DNA from: Bradyrhizobium jicamae | GTDB lineage: Bacteria; Pseudomonadota; Alphaproteobacteria; Rhizobiales; Xanthobacteraceae | Reading direction: 5' to 3' | NCBI RefSeq assembly: GCF_018130695.1 | Contig: NZ_JAFCJX010000009.1 | Coordinates: forward strand, 186,001-250,000 | Length of the DNA: 64,000 nt | Shown here: one piece after another, positions 38,265 to 48,940 of the stretch | Numbering within the stretch: position 1 is the first letter of the stretch | Layout of the letters: the number at the start of each line of letters is the position of its first letter | Notes under the pieces: model-generated | What the model saw: the letters and a program-made list of their open reading frames with translations, nothing else | Told to the model about the DNA's origin: nothing | Databases searched by the model: none | Program-made: the position numbers and the translations under genes

Positions 38265-38984
38265 ATGCGCTCCGGAGTGATCGCACAGAAGGTCGGGATG
38301 ACGCGGGTCTTTACGGAGACCGGCGAGCATATCCCTGTGACCGTGCTGAAGTTGGGCAACTGCCAGGTGCTGGGCCACCGCACCACCGAGAAGAACGGCT
38401 ACGTCGCCCTTCAACTCGGCTCGGGCGCCCGCAAGACCGTGTACATGCCGAAGGCCGAACGCGGCCAGTTCGCCGTGTCGAAGGTCGAGCCGAAGCGCAA
38501 GGTCGCCGAATTCCGCGTGTCCGAGGACGCGCTGATCCCGGTCGGCGCGGAAATCCAGGCGGACCATTTCGTGGTCGGCCAATTCGTCGACGTGACCGGC
38601 ACCTCGGTCGGTAAGGGGTTTGCCGGCGGCATGAAGCGCTGGAACTTCGGCGGTCTGCGCGCCACGCACGGTGTGTCGATCTCGCACCGTTCGATCGGTT
38701 CGACCGGTGGCCGTCAGGACCCCGGCAAGACCTGGAAGAACAAGAAGATGCCCGGCCACATGGGTGTCGACCGCATCACCACGCTCAACCTGCGGGTCGT
38801 CCAGACCGACGTCGAGCGCGGCCTGATCCTCGTCGAAGGCGCCGTTCCCGGCTCCAAGGGCGGCTGGATCTCGGTGCGCGATGCGGTGAAGAAGCCGCTG
38901 CCGAAGGAAGCCCCGAAGCCCGGCAAGTTCAAGGTTGCCGGCGAGGGCGCCACCGAGGCTGCGGCCGAGAAGGAGGGTGCGTGA
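38265..38984 (+). CDS. rplC: 50S ribosomal protein L3
   Basis: 239 residues; starts [20 protein letters not shown]. The loop reaching toward the peptidyl-transferase centre ([19 protein letters not shown]) and the methylatable glutamine region GGRQDPGKT are present. The C-terminus carries an extra alanine/glutamate-rich tail ([15 protein letters not shown]) common in this group. rplD starts 1 nt after its stop. Confidence 0.99.
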   Translation: MRSGVIAQKVGMTRVFTETGEHIPVTVLKLGNCQVLGHRTTEKNGYVALQLGSGARKTVYMPKAERGQFAVSKVEPKRKVAEFRVSEDALIPVGAEIQADHFVVGQFVDVTGTSVGKGFAGGMKRWNFGGLRATHGVSISHRSIGSTGGRQDPGKTWKNKKMPGHMGVDRITTLNLRVVQTDVERGLILVEGAVPGSKGGWISVRDAVKKPLPKEAPKPGKFKVAGEGATEAAAEKEGA

Positions 38985-38985
38985 G

Positions 38986-39606
38986 ATGGAACTGAAGGTC
39001 ACCACCCTTGAGGGCAAGGAAGCTGGTTCGGTCCAGCTGTCGGATGCGATCTTCGGCCTCGAGCCGCGCGCCGACATCATCCAGCGTTGCGTGCAGTGGC
39101 AGCTCAACAAGCGCCAGGCCGGCACGCACAAGGCCAAGGGCCGCGCCGAGATCTGGCGCACCGGCAAGAAGATGTACAAGCAGAAGGGCACCGGCGGCGC
39201 CCGTCACGGCTCGGCCCGCGTGCCGCAGTTCCGCGGCGGTGGCCGTGCGTTCGGTCCGGTCGTGCGCTCGCATGCGACCGACCTGCCGAAGAAGGTCCGT
39301 GCGCTGGCGCTGAAGCATGCGCTGTCGGCCAAGGCCAAGGACGGCGGGCTGGTCGTGATCGACCAGGCGGCGATCAAGGAAGCCAAGACCAAGGCGTTGA
39401 TCGGCAACTTCGCGGGCCTCGGCCTGACCAATGCGCTGATCATCGACGGCGCCGAGCTGAACACCGGTTTCGCGACCGCGGCTCGCAACATCCCCAACAT
39501 CGACGTGCTGCCGATCCAGGGCATCAACGTCTATGACATTCTCCGCCGCCACAAGCTGGTGCTGACCAAGGCTGCGGTTGATGCGCTGGAGGCGCGCTTC
39601 AAATGA
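38986..39606 (+). CDS. rplD: 50S ribosomal protein L4
   Basis: 206 residues from [15 protein letters not shown]. The extended loop lining the exit tunnel ([20 protein letters not shown]) is intact. In enterics L4 autoregulates the S10 operon; no equivalent leader could be assigned here. It overlaps rplW by 4 nt (ATGA). Confidence 0.99.
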   Translation: MELKVTTLEGKEAGSVQLSDAIFGLEPRADIIQRCVQWQLNKRQAGTHKAKGRAEIWRTGKKMYKQKGTGGARHGSARVPQFRGGGRAFGPVVRSHATDLPKKVRALALKHALSAKAKDGGLVVIDQAAIKEAKTKALIGNFAGLGLTNALIIDGAELNTGFATAARNIPNIDVLPIQGINVYDILRRHKLVLTKAAVDALEARFK

Positions 39607-39902
39607 AGAATATCGACCCGCGCCATTACGACGTGATCGTCGCTCCCGTCATCACGGAAAAGGCGACGCTGGCTTCCGAGCACAACAAGGTGTTGTTCAA
39701 GGTCGCGAGCAAGGCCACCAAGCCGCAGATCAAGGAAGCGATCGAGAAGCTGTTCGACGTCAAGGTGAAGAGCGTCAACACGCTCGTCCGCAAGGGCAAG
39801 ACCAAGGTGTTCCGCGGCAATCTCGGCTCGCAGTCGGACACCAAGCGCGCGATCGTGACCCTGGAAGAGGGCCACCGCATCGACGTGACGACCGGACTAT
39901 AA
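39603..39902 (+). CDS. rplW: 50S ribosomal protein L23
   Basis: 99 residues from [20 protein letters not shown]. It lies at the tunnel exit and docks trigger factor and SRP, the route that feeds SecY encoded further on. The start overlaps the rplD stop as ATGA, indicating coupled translation. Confidence 0.99.
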   Translation: MKNIDPRHYDVIVAPVITEKATLASEHNKVLFKVASKATKPQIKEAIEKLFDVKVKSVNTLVRKGKTKVFRGNLGSQSDTKRAIVTLEEGHRIDVTTGL

Positions 39903-39914
39903 GGCGTAACCACG

Positions 39915-40748
39915 ATGGCATTGAAAACCTACAATCCCACGACGCCGGGCCAGCGCCAGCTGGTGATGGTCGATCGTTCGGCGCTCTACAAGGGCAAGCC
40001 GGTGAAGGCGCTGACCGAGGGCAAGCTCGGCACCGGCGGCCGCAACAACACCGGCCGCATCACCGTGCGCTTCCGCGGCGGCGGCCACAAGAAGGCCTAC
40101 CGTGTCGTCGACTTCAAGCGCGACAAGGTGGACGTGGCGGCGACCGTGGAGCGGCTGGAGTATGATCCGAACCGCACCGCGTTCATCGCGCTGATCAAGT
40201 ACGCCGACGGCGAGCAGGCCTACATCCTGGCGCCGCAGCGTCTGGCGGCCGGCGACACCGTCGTGGCCGGCAACTACGTCGACGTGAAGCCGGGCAACGT
40301 CATGCCGCTCGGCAACATGCCGGTCGGCACGATCATCCACAATATCGAGCTGAAGATCGGCAAGGGCGGTCAGCTGGCGCGTTCCGCCGGTACCTACGCC
40401 CAGATCGTCGGCCGCGACCAGGACTACGTGATCGTCCGCCTGAACTCGGGCGAGCAGCGTTTGGTGCACGGCCGTTGCCGCGGCACCATCGGCGCGGTCT
40501 CGAACCCCGACCACATGAACATCTCGATCGGCAAGGCCGGTCGTACCCGCTGGCTCGGCTGGCGTCCGCACAACCGCGGCGTCGTCATGAACCCGATCGA
40601 CCATCCGCACGGCGGTGGTGAAGGTCGTACCTCGGGCGGCCGCCACCCGGTCACCCCGTGGGGCAAGCCGACCAAGGGCAAGAAGACCCGTACCAATAAG
40701 TCGACCAACAAATTCATTCTCCTAAGCCGCCACAAGCGGAAGAAGTAA
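39915..40748 (+). CDS. rplB: 50S ribosomal protein L2
   Basis: 277 residues. The highly conserved C-terminal segment [20 protein letters not shown], including the histidine near the peptidyl-transferase centre, is intact, as is [28 protein letters not shown] precedes the ATG, 12 nt after rplW. Confidence 0.99.
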   Translation: MALKTYNPTTPGQRQLVMVDRSALYKGKPVKALTEGKLGTGGRNNTGRITVRFRGGGHKKAYRVVDFKRDKVDVAATVERLEYDPNRTAFIALIKYADGEQAYILAPQRLAAGDTVVAGNYVDVKPGNVMPLGNMPVGTIIHNIELKIGKGGQLARSAGTYAQIVGRDQDYVIVRLNSGEQRLVHGRCRGTIGAVSNPDHMNISIGKAGRTRWLGWRPHNRGVVMNPIDHPHGGGEGRTSGGRHPVTPWGKPTKGKKTRTNKSTNKFILLSRHKRKK

Positions 40749-40760
40749 GGAACGCCGGAC

Positions 40761-41039
40761 ATGGTTCGTTCAGTCTGGAAAGGCCCGTTCGTCGAGGGTT
40801 CTCTGCTCAAGAAGGCAGATGCCGCGCGCGCGTCCGGCCGTCACGACGTCATCAAGATTTGGAGCCGCCGCTCGACCATCCTGCCGCAGTTCGTCGGCCT
40901 GACGTTCGGCGTCTACAACGGCCAGAAGCACGTGCCGGTCGCGATCAACGAGGAAATGGTCGGTCACAAGTTCGGCGAGTTCTCGCCGACCCGGACCTTC
41001 CATGGCCACTCGGGCGACAAGAAAGCCAAGAAGGCTTGA
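40761..41039 (+). CDS. rpsS: 30S ribosomal protein S19
   Basis: 92 residues from [20 protein letters not shown]. Conserved [20 protein letters not shown] and [17 protein letters not shown] are present. It binds the 30S head with S13, encoded later in the block. GGAACGCC precedes the ATG. Confidence 0.99.
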   Translation: MVRSVWKGPFVEGSLLKKADAARASGRHDVIKIWSRRSTILPQFVGLTFGVYNGQKHVPVAINEEMVGHKFGEFSPTRTFHGHSGDKKAKKA

Positions 41040-41049
41040 GGATTAAGCG

Positions 41050-41436
41050 ATGAGCAAACCTAAGCGCGAACGTAGCCTCGCGGACAATGAGGCCAAGGCC
41101 GTCGCCCGCATGCTGCGCGTCAGCCCGCAGAAGCTGAACCTGGTCGCCCAGCTGATCCGTGGCCGCAAGGCATCGGCTGCGCTCGCCGACCTGCAGTTCT
41201 CGCGCAAGCGGATCGCGGTCGACGTCAAGAAGTGCCTGGAATCGGCGATCGCCAATGCCGAGAACAACCATGACCTCGAGGTCGACGATCTCGTCGTCGC
41301 CGAGGCCCATGTCGGCAACGGCATCGTGATGAAGCGTTTTGCCCCGCGGGGCCGTGGCCGTTCGGGCCGCGTGTACAAACCGTTCTCGCACCTGACCATC
41401 GTGGTTCGTCAGGTCGAGGAAAAGGCAAGCGCTTAA
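41050..41436 (+). CDS. rplV: 50S ribosomal protein L22
   Basis: 128 residues. The beta-hairpin that narrows the exit tunnel ([20 protein letters not shown]) is unaltered, with no insertion of the kind linked to macrolide resistance. It starts [20 protein letters not shown], 10 nt after rpsS. Confidence 0.99.
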   Translation: MSKPKRERSLADNEAKAVARMLRVSPQKLNLVAQLIRGRKASAALADLQFSRKRIAVDVKKCLESAIANAENNHDLEVDDLVVAEAHVGNGIVMKRFAPRGRGRSGRVYKPFSHLTIVVRQVEEKASA

Positions 41437-41456
41437 GAAGGGCGCAGGAGAAGACG

Positions 41457-42158
41457 ATGGGTCAAAAGATCAATCCAATCGGGCTGCGTCTCGGCATCAA
41501 CCGGACCTGGGATTCCCGTTGGTTCGCCGGCAAGCAGGAATACGGTAAGCTGCTGCACGAAGACGTCAAGATCCGCGAGATCCTGCACAAGGAGCTCAAG
41601 CAGGCGGCCGTCGCGCGCATCGTGATCGAGCGTCCGCACAAGAAGTGCCGCGTGACGATCCATTCGGCGCGTCCGGGCGTCGTGATCGGCAAGAAGGGCG
41701 CCGACATCGACAAGCTGCGCAAGAAGGTTGCCGACATCACCTCGTCGGACGTCGTGATCAACATCGTCGAAATCCGTAAACCCGAGCTCGATGCGACCCT
41801 GGTCGCTGAATCGATCGCCCAGCAGCTCGAGCGCCGCGTCGCGTTCCGCCGCGCCATGAAACGCGCGGTGCAGTCGGCGATGCGCCTGGGTGCCGAGGGC
41901 ATCCGCATCAACTGCTCGGGCCGTCTCGGCGGCGCCGAAATCGCGCGCATGGAGTGGTACCGCGAAGGTCGCGTGCCGCTGCACACGCTGCGCGCCGACG
42001 TCGACTACGGCGTTGCCACCGCGTTCACGACCTTCGGCACCTGCGGCGTCAAGGTCTGGATCTTCAAGGGCGAGATCCTCGAGCACGATCCGATGGCCCA
42101 GGACAAGAGAATGGCCGAAGGCGACTCCGGCCGTCCGTCGCGCCGCGACGCCGCTTGA
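41457..42158 (+). CDS. rpsC: 30S ribosomal protein S3
   Basis: 233 residues from [20 protein letters not shown]. The KH domain carries the GxxG-type loop [16 protein letters not shown], and the C-terminal domain has [20 protein letters not shown]. It forms part of the mRNA entry channel. GGAGAAGACG precedes the ATG. Confidence 0.99.
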   Translation: MGQKINPIGLRLGINRTWDSRWFAGKQEYGKLLHEDVKIREILHKELKQAAVARIVIERPHKKCRVTIHSARPGVVIGKKGADIDKLRKKVADITSSDVVINIVEIRKPELDATLVAESIAQQLERRVAFRRAMKRAVQSAMRLGAEGIRINCSGRLGGAEIARMEWYREGRVPLHTLRADVDYGVATAFTTFGTCGVKVWIFKGEILEHDPMAQDKRMAEGDSGRPSRRDAA

Positions 42159-42188
42159 GGCAAAGCAGGAATTTGAGGGCTTAAAGCC

Positions 42189-42602
42189 ATGATGCAACCT
42201 AAGAAAACGAAGTTCCGGAAGGCGCATAAGGGCCGTATCCACGGCGTTGCGACCTCTGGCGCGACGTTGGCGTTTGGCCAGTTCGGCCTGAAGGCGATGG
42301 AGCCTGAGCGCGTCACCGCCCGTCAGATCGAAGCCGCCCGCCGCGCGCTGACCCGTCACATGAAGCGCGCCGGCCGCGTCTGGATCCGCGTGTTCCCGGA
42401 CGTGCCGGTGTCGAAGAAGCCCGCCGAAGTCCGCATGGGCTCCGGCAAGGGTTCGCCGGAATTGTGGGTGGCGCGGGTCAAGCCGGGCCGCGTGATGTTC
42501 GAGATCGACGGCGTCAACGTGCAAACCGCCAAGGAAGCGCTGACGCTCGCCGCCGCCAAGCTGCCGATCAAGACGCGCTTCGTCGCGCGCATCGCGGAGT
42601 AA
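42189..42602 (+). CDS. rplP: 50S ribosomal protein L16
   Basis: 137 residues from [20 protein letters not shown]. The conserved [20 protein letters not shown] and [16 protein letters not shown] segments are present. It organises the A-site region of 23S rRNA. A second ATG three bases downstream is an equally possible start. Confidence 0.98.
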   Translation: MMQPKKTKFRKAHKGRIHGVATSGATLAFGQFGLKAMEPERVTARQIEAARRALTRHMKRAGRVWIRVFPDVPVSKKPAEVRMGSGKGSPELWVARVKPGRVMFEIDGVNVQTAKEALTLAAAKLPIKTRFVARIAE

Positions 42603-42607
42603 TCGCC

Positions 42608-42814
42608 ATGGCCGAGACGAAAATCGAAGACATCCGCGCGATGAGCGACGACCAGCGCGAGGAGGCGATCCTCAACCTGAAGAAGGAGCGCTTCAACCTG
42701 CGCTTCCAGCGCGCCACCGGGCAGCTGGAGAACACCTCGCGCATGCGTGAAGCCCGCCGCGAGATCGCCCGTATCAAGACCGTCGCCGCGCAGTCGCGCG
42801 CGAAGAAGAAGTAA
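42608..42814 (+). CDS. rpmC: 50S ribosomal protein L29
   Basis: 68 residues, two-helix protein starting [20 protein letters not shown], with the conserved [20 protein letters not shown]. It lies at the tunnel exit next to L23. 5 nt after rplP and 10 nt before rpsQ. Confidence 0.98.
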   Translation: MAETKIEDIRAMSDDQREEAILNLKKERFNLRFQRATGQLENTSRMREARREIARIKTVAAQSRAKKK

Positions 42815-42824
42815 GAGGCCGCCT

Positions 42825-43073
42825 ATGCCGAAACGTACCCTTCAGGGCGTGGTCGTCAGCGACAAGCAAGCCAAGACGATCGTGGTGCGCGTTGATCGCC
42901 GCTTTACCCACCCGATCTACAAGAAGACGATCCGCCGTTCGAAGAACTACCACGCGCACGACGAGAACAACGAGTTCAAGCCGGGCGACATGGTGTGGAT
43001 CGAGGAATCGAAGCCGATCTCGAAGCTGAAGCGCTGGACCGTGGTCCGGGGCGAACACAAGAAAACTGCCTGA
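42825..43073 (+). CDS. rpsQ: 30S ribosomal protein S17
   Basis: 82 residues starting [20 protein letters not shown]. Oligonucleotide-binding fold with conserved [19 protein letters not shown] and [11 protein letters not shown]. Early-assembly protein of the 30S body. rplN follows after 75 nt. Confidence 0.98.
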   Translation: MPKRTLQGVVVSDKQAKTIVVRVDRRFTHPIYKKTIRRSKNYHAHDENNEFKPGDMVWIEESKPISKLKRWTVVRGEHKKTA

Positions 43074-43148
43074 TTTCTTCCGCTTAGCCGGACGAGTTCA
43101 GGGAAATTTTGAGCGCGCTGAAGCGCAGAAAGAGGACGAGGTGCATCA

Positions 43149-43517
43149 ATGATTCAGATGCAGACCAACCTCGACGTGGCCGATAATTCTGGCGCACGCC
43201 GTGTCATGTGCATCAAGGTTCTTGGAGGTTCCAAGCGCCGCTATGCCACCGTGGGCGACGTTATCGTTGTGTCGATCAAGGAAGCCATTCCGCGTGGCAA
43301 GGTGAAGAAGGGCGACGTGATGAAGGCCGTCGTGGTGCGCGTCCGCAAGGACATCCGCCGCGCCGACGGTTCGGTCATCCGTTTCGACCGCAACGCCGCC
43401 GTGCTGATCAACAACCAGTCGGAGCCGGTCGGCACTCGTATCTTCGGGCCGGTGCCGCGCGAACTCCGCGCCAAGAACCACATGAAGATCATTTCGCTCG
43501 CGCCGGAGGTGCTGTGA
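43149..43517 (+). CDS. rplN: 50S ribosomal protein L14
   Basis: 122 residues from [20 protein letters not shown], with signature [20 protein letters not shown] and the conserved C-terminus. It sits at the subunit interface and contacts 16S rRNA helix 14. The stop shares one base with the rplX start. Confidence 0.99.
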
Positions 43518-43831
43518 TGGCTGCCAAGATCCGCAAGGGCGACAAGGTGATCGTGCTGAACGGCCGCGACAAGGGCCGCACCGGCGAGGTGTTCGAGGTG
43601 CGTCCGGACGAGAACAAGGCTCTCGTGCGCGGCGTCAACATGGTGAAGCGTCACCAGAAGCAGACCCAGTCCCAGGAGGGCGGCATCATCTCCAAGGAGG
43701 CGCCGATCCACCTGTCCAACATTGCGTATGTCGGAAAGGACGGAAAGCCGACCCGCATTGGGTTCAAGATTCAGGCCGATGGCAAGAAGGTCCGTATTGC
43801 CAAGAGCTCGGGAGCAGAGATCGATGGCTGA
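43517..43831 (+). CDS. rplX: 50S ribosomal protein L24
   Basis: 104 residues from [20 protein letters not shown], a KOW-domain protein that initiates 50S assembly. It overlaps rplN by 1 nt and rplE by 8 nt, so the three are translationally linked. Confidence 0.98.
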   Translation: MAAKIRKGDKVIVLNGRDKGRTGEVFEVRPDENKALVRGVNMVKRHQKQTQSQEGGIISKEAPIHLSNIAYVGKDGKPTRIGFKIQADGKKVRIAKSSGAEIDG

Positions 43832-44381
43832 TACCGCTTACGTTCCGCGCCTGCGCGCGGAGTATGACAAGAAGATCCGCGGCTTGATGACCGAGAAGTT
43901 CGGTTACGCCAACGTGATGCAGGTTCCGCGCCTGGACAAGGTCGTGCTCAATATGGGCGTCGGCGACAGCGTCAACGACCGCAAGAAGGCCGAGACCGCC
44001 GCTGCCGAGCTGACCCAGATCGCCGGCCAGAAGGCGATCGTGACCTATTCGCGGATCGCGATCGCGACCTTCAAGCTGCGTGAGAACCAGCCGATCGGCT
44101 GCAAGGTCACGCTGCGCAAGGCCCATATGTACGAGTTCATCGACCGCCTGGTGAACGTGGCGCTGCCCCGCGTCCGCGACTTCCGCGGCCTGAACCCGAA
44201 GAGCTTTGACGGCCGCGGCAACTACTCGCTCGGCATCAAGGAACACATCATTTTCCCCGAGATCGACTTCGACAAGGTCACGGAAGCCCGCGGCATGGAC
44301 ATCACGGTCTGCACCACGGCCAAGACCGACGACGAGGCGCGCGCCTTGTTGACCGCTTTCAATTTCCCGTTCCGGCAGTGA
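43824..44381 (+). CDS. rplE: 50S ribosomal protein L5
   Basis: 185 residues from [20 protein letters not shown]. 5S rRNA-binding protein of the central protuberance; the P-site loop region [20 protein letters not shown] is present. The start lies inside the last codons of rplX (8-nt overlap), with GGGAGCAGAG as ribosome-binding site. Confidence 0.98.
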   Translation: MADTAYVPRLRAEYDKKIRGLMTEKFGYANVMQVPRLDKVVLNMGVGDSVNDRKKAETAAAELTQIAGQKAIVTYSRIAIATFKLRENQPIGCKVTLRKAHMYEFIDRLVNVALPRVRDFRGLNPKSFDGRGNYSLGIKEHIIFPEIDFDKVTEARGMDITVCTTAKTDDEARALLTAFNFPFRQ

Positions 44382-44427
44382 GTAGCTGAGCCAAAGCCAC
44401 TCAAACGCGGATACCCAGGAGCCAAGC

Positions 44428-44733
44428 ATGGCAAAGAAGAGTTCAATCGAGAAGAACAACCGGCGCAAGCGGATGTCGAAGAACGCCGCCCCGCGTCGCG
44501 AGAAGCTGAAGGCGATCATCGCCGACAAGACCAAGCCGATGGAAGAGCGTTTCGCGGCGACCTTGAAGCTCGCCGAGATGCCGCGCAATTCGTCGCCAAC
44601 CCGGATCCGCAACCGTTGCGAGCTCTCGGGCCGTCCGCGCTCGAACTATCGCAAGAACAAGCTGTCCCGCATCGCGCTGCGTGAACTCGGCTCCAAGGGC
44701 CTGGTTCCCGGGCTCGTGAAGTCGAGCTGGTAA
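44428..44733 (+). CDS. rpsN: 30S ribosomal protein S14
   Basis: 101 residues, the longer zinc-free type: the C-terminal signature [20 protein letters not shown] lacks the CxxC pairs of the short zinc form. Begins [20 protein letters not shown]. No zinc-responsive control is therefore expected for this gene. Confidence 0.98.
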   Translation: MAKKSSIEKNNRRKRMSKNAAPRREKLKAIIADKTKPMEERFAATLKLAEMPRNSSPTRIRNRCELSGRPRSNYRKNKLSRIALRELGSKGLVPGLVKSSW

Positions 44734-44747
44734 GGAGGGTCGGAAAC

Positions 44748-45146
44748 ATGTCTACGCACGATCCGATCTCCGATCTCATCACCCGCATCCGCAACGCGCA
44801 GATGCGTTCCAAGTCCAAGGTCTCGAGCCCCGGCTCGAAGATGCGCCAGAACGTTCTCGATGTGCTGAAGGCCGAGGGCTACATCCGCGGCTACGCCAGC
44901 GTCGAGCATTCGTCCGGCCGCAGCGAGCTGGAGATCGAGCTGAAGTATTTCGACGGCGAGCCCGTGATCCGCGAGATCGAGCGCGTCTCCAAGCCGGGCC
45001 GCCGGGTCTACACCTCGGTGAAGAACCTGCCGCGCGTGAACAACGGTCTCGGCATTTCGGTGTTGTCGACGCCGAAGGGAATCATGGCTGACCACGACGC
45101 GCGCGACGCGAATGTGGGCGGCGAAGTTCTCTTCACGGTGTTCTGA
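44748..45146 (+). CDS. rpsH: 30S ribosomal protein S8
   Basis: 132 residues from [20 protein letters not shown]. The C-terminal rRNA-binding part includes [20 protein letters not shown]. In enterics S8 represses the spc operon by binding an rRNA-like fold in the rplE mRNA; that mode of control was not identified here. AAGGAGGG precedes the ATG. Confidence 0.99.
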   Translation: MSTHDPISDLITRIRNAQMRSKSKVSSPGSKMRQNVLDVLKAEGYIRGYASVEHSSGRSELEIELKYFDGEPVIREIERVSKPGRRVYTSVKNLPRVNNGLGISVLSTPKGIMADHDARDANVGGEVLFTVF

Positions 45147-45159
45147 GGAAGGAAGAGCG

Positions 45160-45693
45160 ATGTCACGTATTGGCAAGCGGCCGGTGACGATCCCGTCGGG
45201 TGTGACGGCGAGCGTCGAGGGCCAGACGGTGAAGGTGAAGGGCCCGAAGGGCGCGCTTCAGTTCGTCGTGCATGACGACGTCGAGGTCAAGTTCGAGAAC
45301 GGCCAGGTCAAGGTCGCTCCGCGCGTCAAGACCAACCGCGCGCAGGCGATGTACGGCACCGCGCGCGCGCAGGTCGCCAACCTCGTCGAGGGCGTCACCA
45401 AGGGCTTCGAGAAGAAGCTCGAGATCACCGGCGTCGGCTACCGCGCCGCGATGCAGGGCAAGAACCTGCAGCTCGCGCTCGGCTACAGCCACGATGTGGT
45501 CTACGCGATCCCGGAAGGCATCACCATTGCGGTGCCGAAGCCGACCGAGATCACGATCACCGGCAACGATCCGCAGCGCGTCGGCCAGGTCGCCGCCGAG
45601 ATCCGCGCCTACCGTCCGCCGGAGCCCTACAAGGGCAAGGGCGTGAAGTACGCAAACGAATTCATCTTCCGCAAGGAAGGCAAGAAGAAGTAA
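45160..45693 (+). CDS. rplF: 50S ribosomal protein L6
   Basis: 177 residues from [20 protein letters not shown]. The C-terminal signature [20 protein letters not shown] is intact. It lies near the factor-binding site of the 50S subunit. GAGGAAGGAAGAG precedes the ATG. Confidence 0.99.
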   Translation: MSRIGKRPVTIPSGVTASVEGQTVKVKGPKGALQFVVHDDVEVKFENGQVKVAPRVKTNRAQAMYGTARAQVANLVEGVTKGFEKKLEITGVGYRAAMQGKNLQLALGYSHDVVYAIPEGITIAVPKPTEITITGNDPQRVGQVAAEIRAYRPPEPYKGKGVKYANEFIFRKEGKKK

Positions 45694-45704
45694 CGGAGCC
45701 GGTC

Positions 45705-46064
45705 ATGTCACTCAAGGTTACGAATGCCCGGCGCAAGCAGCGCGTGCGCCTTGCGCTTCGCCGCTCTGCCAATGGCCGCCCGCGGCTGTCGGTGTTCCGC
45801 TCGTCCAAGCACATCTATGCCCAGGTCATCGACGACCAGAAGGGCGAGACGCTGGCGTCCGCTTCGTCGCTCGAGAAGACCTTGCGCGACGGTGGCAAGA
45901 CCGGCGCCGACATCGATGCGGCCAAGGCGGTCGGCAAGCTGCTTGCCGAGCGCGCGGCGCAGAAGGGTGTCAAGGAAGTCGTGTTCGATCGCGGCGCCTA
46001 CATCTATCACGGGCGCGTCAAGGCGCTCGCGGATGCGGCGCGCGAAGGCGGACTGAGCTTCTAA
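45705..46064 (+). CDS. rplR: 50S ribosomal protein L18
   Basis: 119 residues. Basic N-terminus ([14 protein letters not shown]) for 5S rRNA binding, then [17 protein letters not shown] and the C-terminal [20 protein letters not shown]. It brings 5S rRNA into the central protuberance with L5. 11 nt after rplF. Confidence 0.98.
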   Translation: MSLKVTNARRKQRVRLALRRSANGRPRLSVFRSSKHIYAQVIDDQKGETLASASSLEKTLRDGGKTGADIDAAKAVGKLLAERAAQKGVKEVVFDRGAYIYHGRVKALADAAREGGLSF

Positions 46065-46120
46065 ACCGAACAGACATTTGAGGATTGAGGCGTAAGGCCT
46101 CTTAAAGATTGGAAAACACC

Positions 46121-46696
46121 ATGGCAGGTGAACGCGAACGCGGCGGACGCGAACGGAGCAGGGATCGCGAGGAGCGCGACAGCGAGTTCGTCGACAAGCT
46201 CGTCCACATCAATCGCGTGGCGAAGGTCGTCAAGGGCGGTAAGCGCTTCGGCTTTGCGGCACTGGTCGTGATCGGCGACCAGAAGGGCCGGGTCGGGTTC
46301 GGCCACGGCAAGGCGCGCGAAGTGCCGGAAGCGATCCGCAAGGCGACCGAGTCGGCGAAGCGCAACCTGACGCGCGTCGCTCTGCGCGAAGGCCGCACGC
46401 TGCATCACGACATCGCCGGCCGTCACGGCGCCGGCCGCGTCTACCTGCGTGCCGCTCCGGCCGGTACCGGCATCATCGCCGGCGGCCCGATGCGCGCGGT
46501 GTTCGAGACGCTCGGCATCCAGGACGTGGTGGCGAAGTCGATCGGCTCGTCGAATCCCTACAACATGGTTCGCGCCACCTTCGACGCGCTGAAGCATCAG
46601 GATTCGCCGCGCTCGGTGGCCGCCCGCCGCAACATCAAGGTCTCCACCCTGCAGTCGCGCCGCGTCGGCGGCGACGCCGAAGTGGTGGCGGAATAA
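46121..46696 (+). CDS. rpsE: 30S ribosomal protein S5
   Basis: 191 residues from [20 protein letters not shown]; the arginine/glutamate-rich N-terminal extension is typical of this group. Conserved [20 protein letters not shown] and [15 protein letters not shown] follow. It takes part in decoding fidelity and mRNA entry. An in-frame TTG 12 nt upstream is unlikely to be used. Confidence 0.98.
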   Translation: MAGERERGGRERSRDREERDSEFVDKLVHINRVAKVVKGGKRFGFAALVVIGDQKGRVGFGHGKAREVPEAIRKATESAKRNLTRVALREGRTLHHDIAGRHGAGRVYLRAAPAGTGIIAGGPMRAVFETLGIQDVVAKSIGSSNPYNMVRATFDALKHQDSPRSVAARRNIKVSTLQSRRVGGDAEVVAE

Positions 46697-46735
46697 CCGG
46701 CGCTGTAAGCCAGCGCGCTATCTGGAGTTACTGAC

Positions 46736-46927
46736 ATGGCCAAGGCCAGCAAGACGATCAAGGTCGAGCAGATCGGCAGCGCCATCCGCCGCCATCACTC
46801 GCAGCGTTCGACGCTGATCGGCCTCAAGCTCAACAAGATCGGCCGGACCGCCGAGCTTCAGGACACCCCTGAGGTTCGCGGCATGATCAACAAGGTCCAT
46901 CACCTCGTCCGCATCGTCGGCGAGTAA
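46736..46927 (+). CDS. rpmD: 50S ribosomal protein L30
   Basis: 63 residues: [20 protein letters not shown] and [19 protein letters not shown] are typical. Small peripheral 50S protein. GGAGTTACTGAC precedes the ATG; rplO follows after 21 nt. Confidence 0.98.
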   Translation: MAKASKTIKVEQIGSAIRRHHSQRSTLIGLKLNKIGRTAELQDTPEVRGMINKVHHLVRIVGE

Positions 46928-46948
46928 GCAAGAAATAGGAGAAGGGCG

Positions 46949-47437
46949 ATGAAGCTCAGCGATATCGCCGACAACGCCGGCTCGCGCAAGAAGCGCATGC
47001 GTGTCGGCCGCGGCATCGGTTCCGGCAAGGGCAAGACCTCGGGCCGCGGCGGCAAGGGCCAGACCGCGCGTTCGGGCGTGCGCATCAAGGGCTTCGAAGG
47101 CGGCCAGATGCCGATGCATCGCCGTTTGCCCAAGCGCGGCTTCAACAACATCTTCCGGCTCGACTTCGCCGAGATCAATCTCGACCGTCTGCAGGAAGCC
47201 GTCGACGCCAAGAAGCTCGACGCCGGCGCCACGATCAACGTGGAAGCCCTGGTCAAGGCCGGCGTGCTGCGCCGCGCCAAGGACGGCCTGCGGCTGCTCG
47301 GTCGCGGCGAGCTCAAGTCCAAGCTGACCATCGAGGTGCATGGCGCCTCCAAGTCGGCCGTGGAAGCGGTCGAAAAGGCCGGCGGCACCGTCAAGATCCT
47401 CGCGCCCGCCAAGAAGGAAGACGGCGAGGCGGCGTAA
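46949..47437 (+). CDS. rplO: 50S ribosomal protein L15
   Basis: 162 residues from [20 protein letters not shown]. The glycine-rich N-terminal extension ([19 protein letters not shown]) that penetrates 23S rRNA is present. It ends with a lysine/glutamate-rich tail. A perfect hairpin begins 11 nt past the stop. Confidence 0.99.
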   Translation: MKLSDIADNAGSRKKRMRVGRGIGSGKGKTSGRGGKGQTARSGVRIKGFEGGQMPMHRRLPKRGFNNIFRLDFAEINLDRLQEAVDAKKLDAGATINVEALVKAGVLRRAKDGLRLLGRGELKSKLTIEVHGASKSAVEAVEKAGGTVKILAPAKKEDGEAA

Positions 47438-47447
47438 CAACTGCGTC

Positions 47448-47472
47448 ATTGCCCGCGTCGCACGCGGGCAAT
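47448..47472 (+). promoter_or_regulatory. Perfect hairpin between rplO and secY
   Basis: ATTGCCCGCGT (47448-47458), loop CGC, ACGCGGGCAAT (47462-47472). No T run. It lies in the 157-nt gap before secY and may act in attenuation or processing between the ribosomal part and the Sec part of the operon. Confidence 0.6.
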
Positions 47473-47594
47473 TCGCATTTGGAACGATGGACTTATCGAG
47501 GCCGAGCACCAGATAATGTCCGGCGTCTGCCGATGATCCCCCAAACTTGAGCCCTGGGGTCGTCGGCGAAGGGGGCCCGGGAGAAAGCCAAGAC

Positions 47595-48926
47595 ATGGTC
47601 TCAGCAGCGGAACAACTTGCAGCCAACCTGAATTTCGGCGCCCTGGCCAAGGCCGACGAGCTGAAGAAGCGCATCTGGTTCACCCTGGGTGCGCTGCTTG
47701 TTTATCGGCTCGGCACCTACATCCCGCTGCCCGGCATCGATCCCAACATCTGGGAGCAGGTGTTCCGCACACAGGCCGGCGGCATCCTCGGCATGTTCAA
47801 CATGTTCGCCGGCGGCGGCATCCACCGCATGGCGATCTTTGCGCTGAACATCATGCCGTACATCTCGGCATCGATCATCATCCAGCTGCTCACCACCGTC
47901 TCGCCCCAGCTCGAGGCGATGAAGAAGGAAGGTGAGGCGGGCCGCAAGATGCTGAACCAGTACACGCGGTACCTCACCGTGATCCTGGCGGCGTTCCAGT
48001 CCTACGGCATCGCGGTCGGCCTCGAAGGCGCCGGCAATGTCGTCAGCGACCCCGGCTTCTTCTTCCTGCTGTCGACCACGATCACGCTGACCGGCGGCAC
48101 CATGTTCCTGATGTGGCTCGGCGAGCAGATCACCTCGCGCGGCATCGGCAACGGTATCTCGCTGATCATCCTCTCCGGCATCGTCGCCGAGCTGCCGTCG
48201 GCGCTCGCCAACATGCTGGAGCTAGGCCGCCAGGGTGCGATGTCGACCGGGCTGATCCTGATCGTGATCGTGATGGCGGTCGCCGTGATCGCCTTCATCG
48301 TGTTCATGGAGCGCGCGCAGCGCCGGCTGCTGATCCAGTATCCGAAGCGCCAGGTCGGCAACAAGATGTTCGAGGGCCAGTCCTCGCATCTGCCGCTCAA
48401 GCTCAACACGTCGGGCGTGATCCCGCCGATCTTCGCCTCGTCGCTGCTCTTGATGCCGACGACGGTGGCCAATTTCTACGCCGGCAAGGGCCCGGAGTGG
48501 TTCCAGTGGCTGACCACCCAGCTCAGCCACGGCCGTCCGCTGTTCCTGTTCATGTATCTCGCGTTGATCGTGTTCTTCGCGTTCTTCTACACCGCGATCG
48601 TGTTCAACCCGACCGAGACCGCGGACAATCTGAAGAAGCATGGCGGCTTCATCCCGGGCATCCGGCCCGGCGAGCGCACCGCCGAATACATCGACTATGT
48701 GCTGTCGCGCGTCACCGTGCTCGGCGCGGTCTATCTGGCGATCGTCTGTCTGATCCCGGAGATCCTGATCTCGTACGCCTCGGTGCCGTTCTACTTCGGC
48801 GGCACGTCGCTCCTGATCGTGGTCAGCGTGACCATGGATACAGTGGCGCAGGTGCAGGGCTATCTGCTGGCGCATCAGTATGAAGGCCTGATCCGCAAGT
48901 CGAAGCTGCGCGGACGCCGCCGCTAA
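47595..48926 (+). CDS. secY: Preprotein translocase subunit SecY
   Basis: 443 residues, ten membrane helices. The plug helix region GGILGMFNMFAGGGIHR is at 62-78, the C4 loop is QYPKRQVGNKMFEGQSSHLP, and the C5 loop keeps the invariant arginine in GIRPGERTAEYID (E. coli R357). C-terminal tail QYEGLIRKSKLRGRRR. It forms the protein-conducting channel with SecE, encoded at 13798. Start MVSAAEQLAANL at 47595 is preferred over an in-frame upstream start. Confidence 0.98.
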   Translation: MVSAAEQLAANLNFGALAKADELKKRIWFTLGALLVYRLGTYIPLPGIDPNIWEQVFRTQAGGILGMFNMFAGGGIHRMAIFALNIMPYISASIIIQLLTTVSPQLEAMKKEGEAGRKMLNQYTRYLTVILAAFQSYGIAVGLEGAGNVVSDPGFFFLLSTTITLTGGTMFLMWLGEQITSRGIGNGISLIILSGIVAELPSALANMLELGRQGAMSTGLILIVIVMAVAVIAFIVFMERAQRRLLIQYPKRQVGNKMFEGQSSHLPLKLNTSGVIPPIFASSLLLMPTTVANFYAGKGPEWFQWLTTQLSHGRPLFLFMYLALIVFFAFFYTAIVFNPTETADNLKKHGGFIPGIRPGERTAEYIDYVLSRVTVLGAVYLAIVCLIPEILISYASVPFYFGGTSLLIVVSVTMDTVAQVQGYLLAHQYEGLIRKSKLRGRRR

Positions 48927-48940
48927 CGAGAGTCCCCATC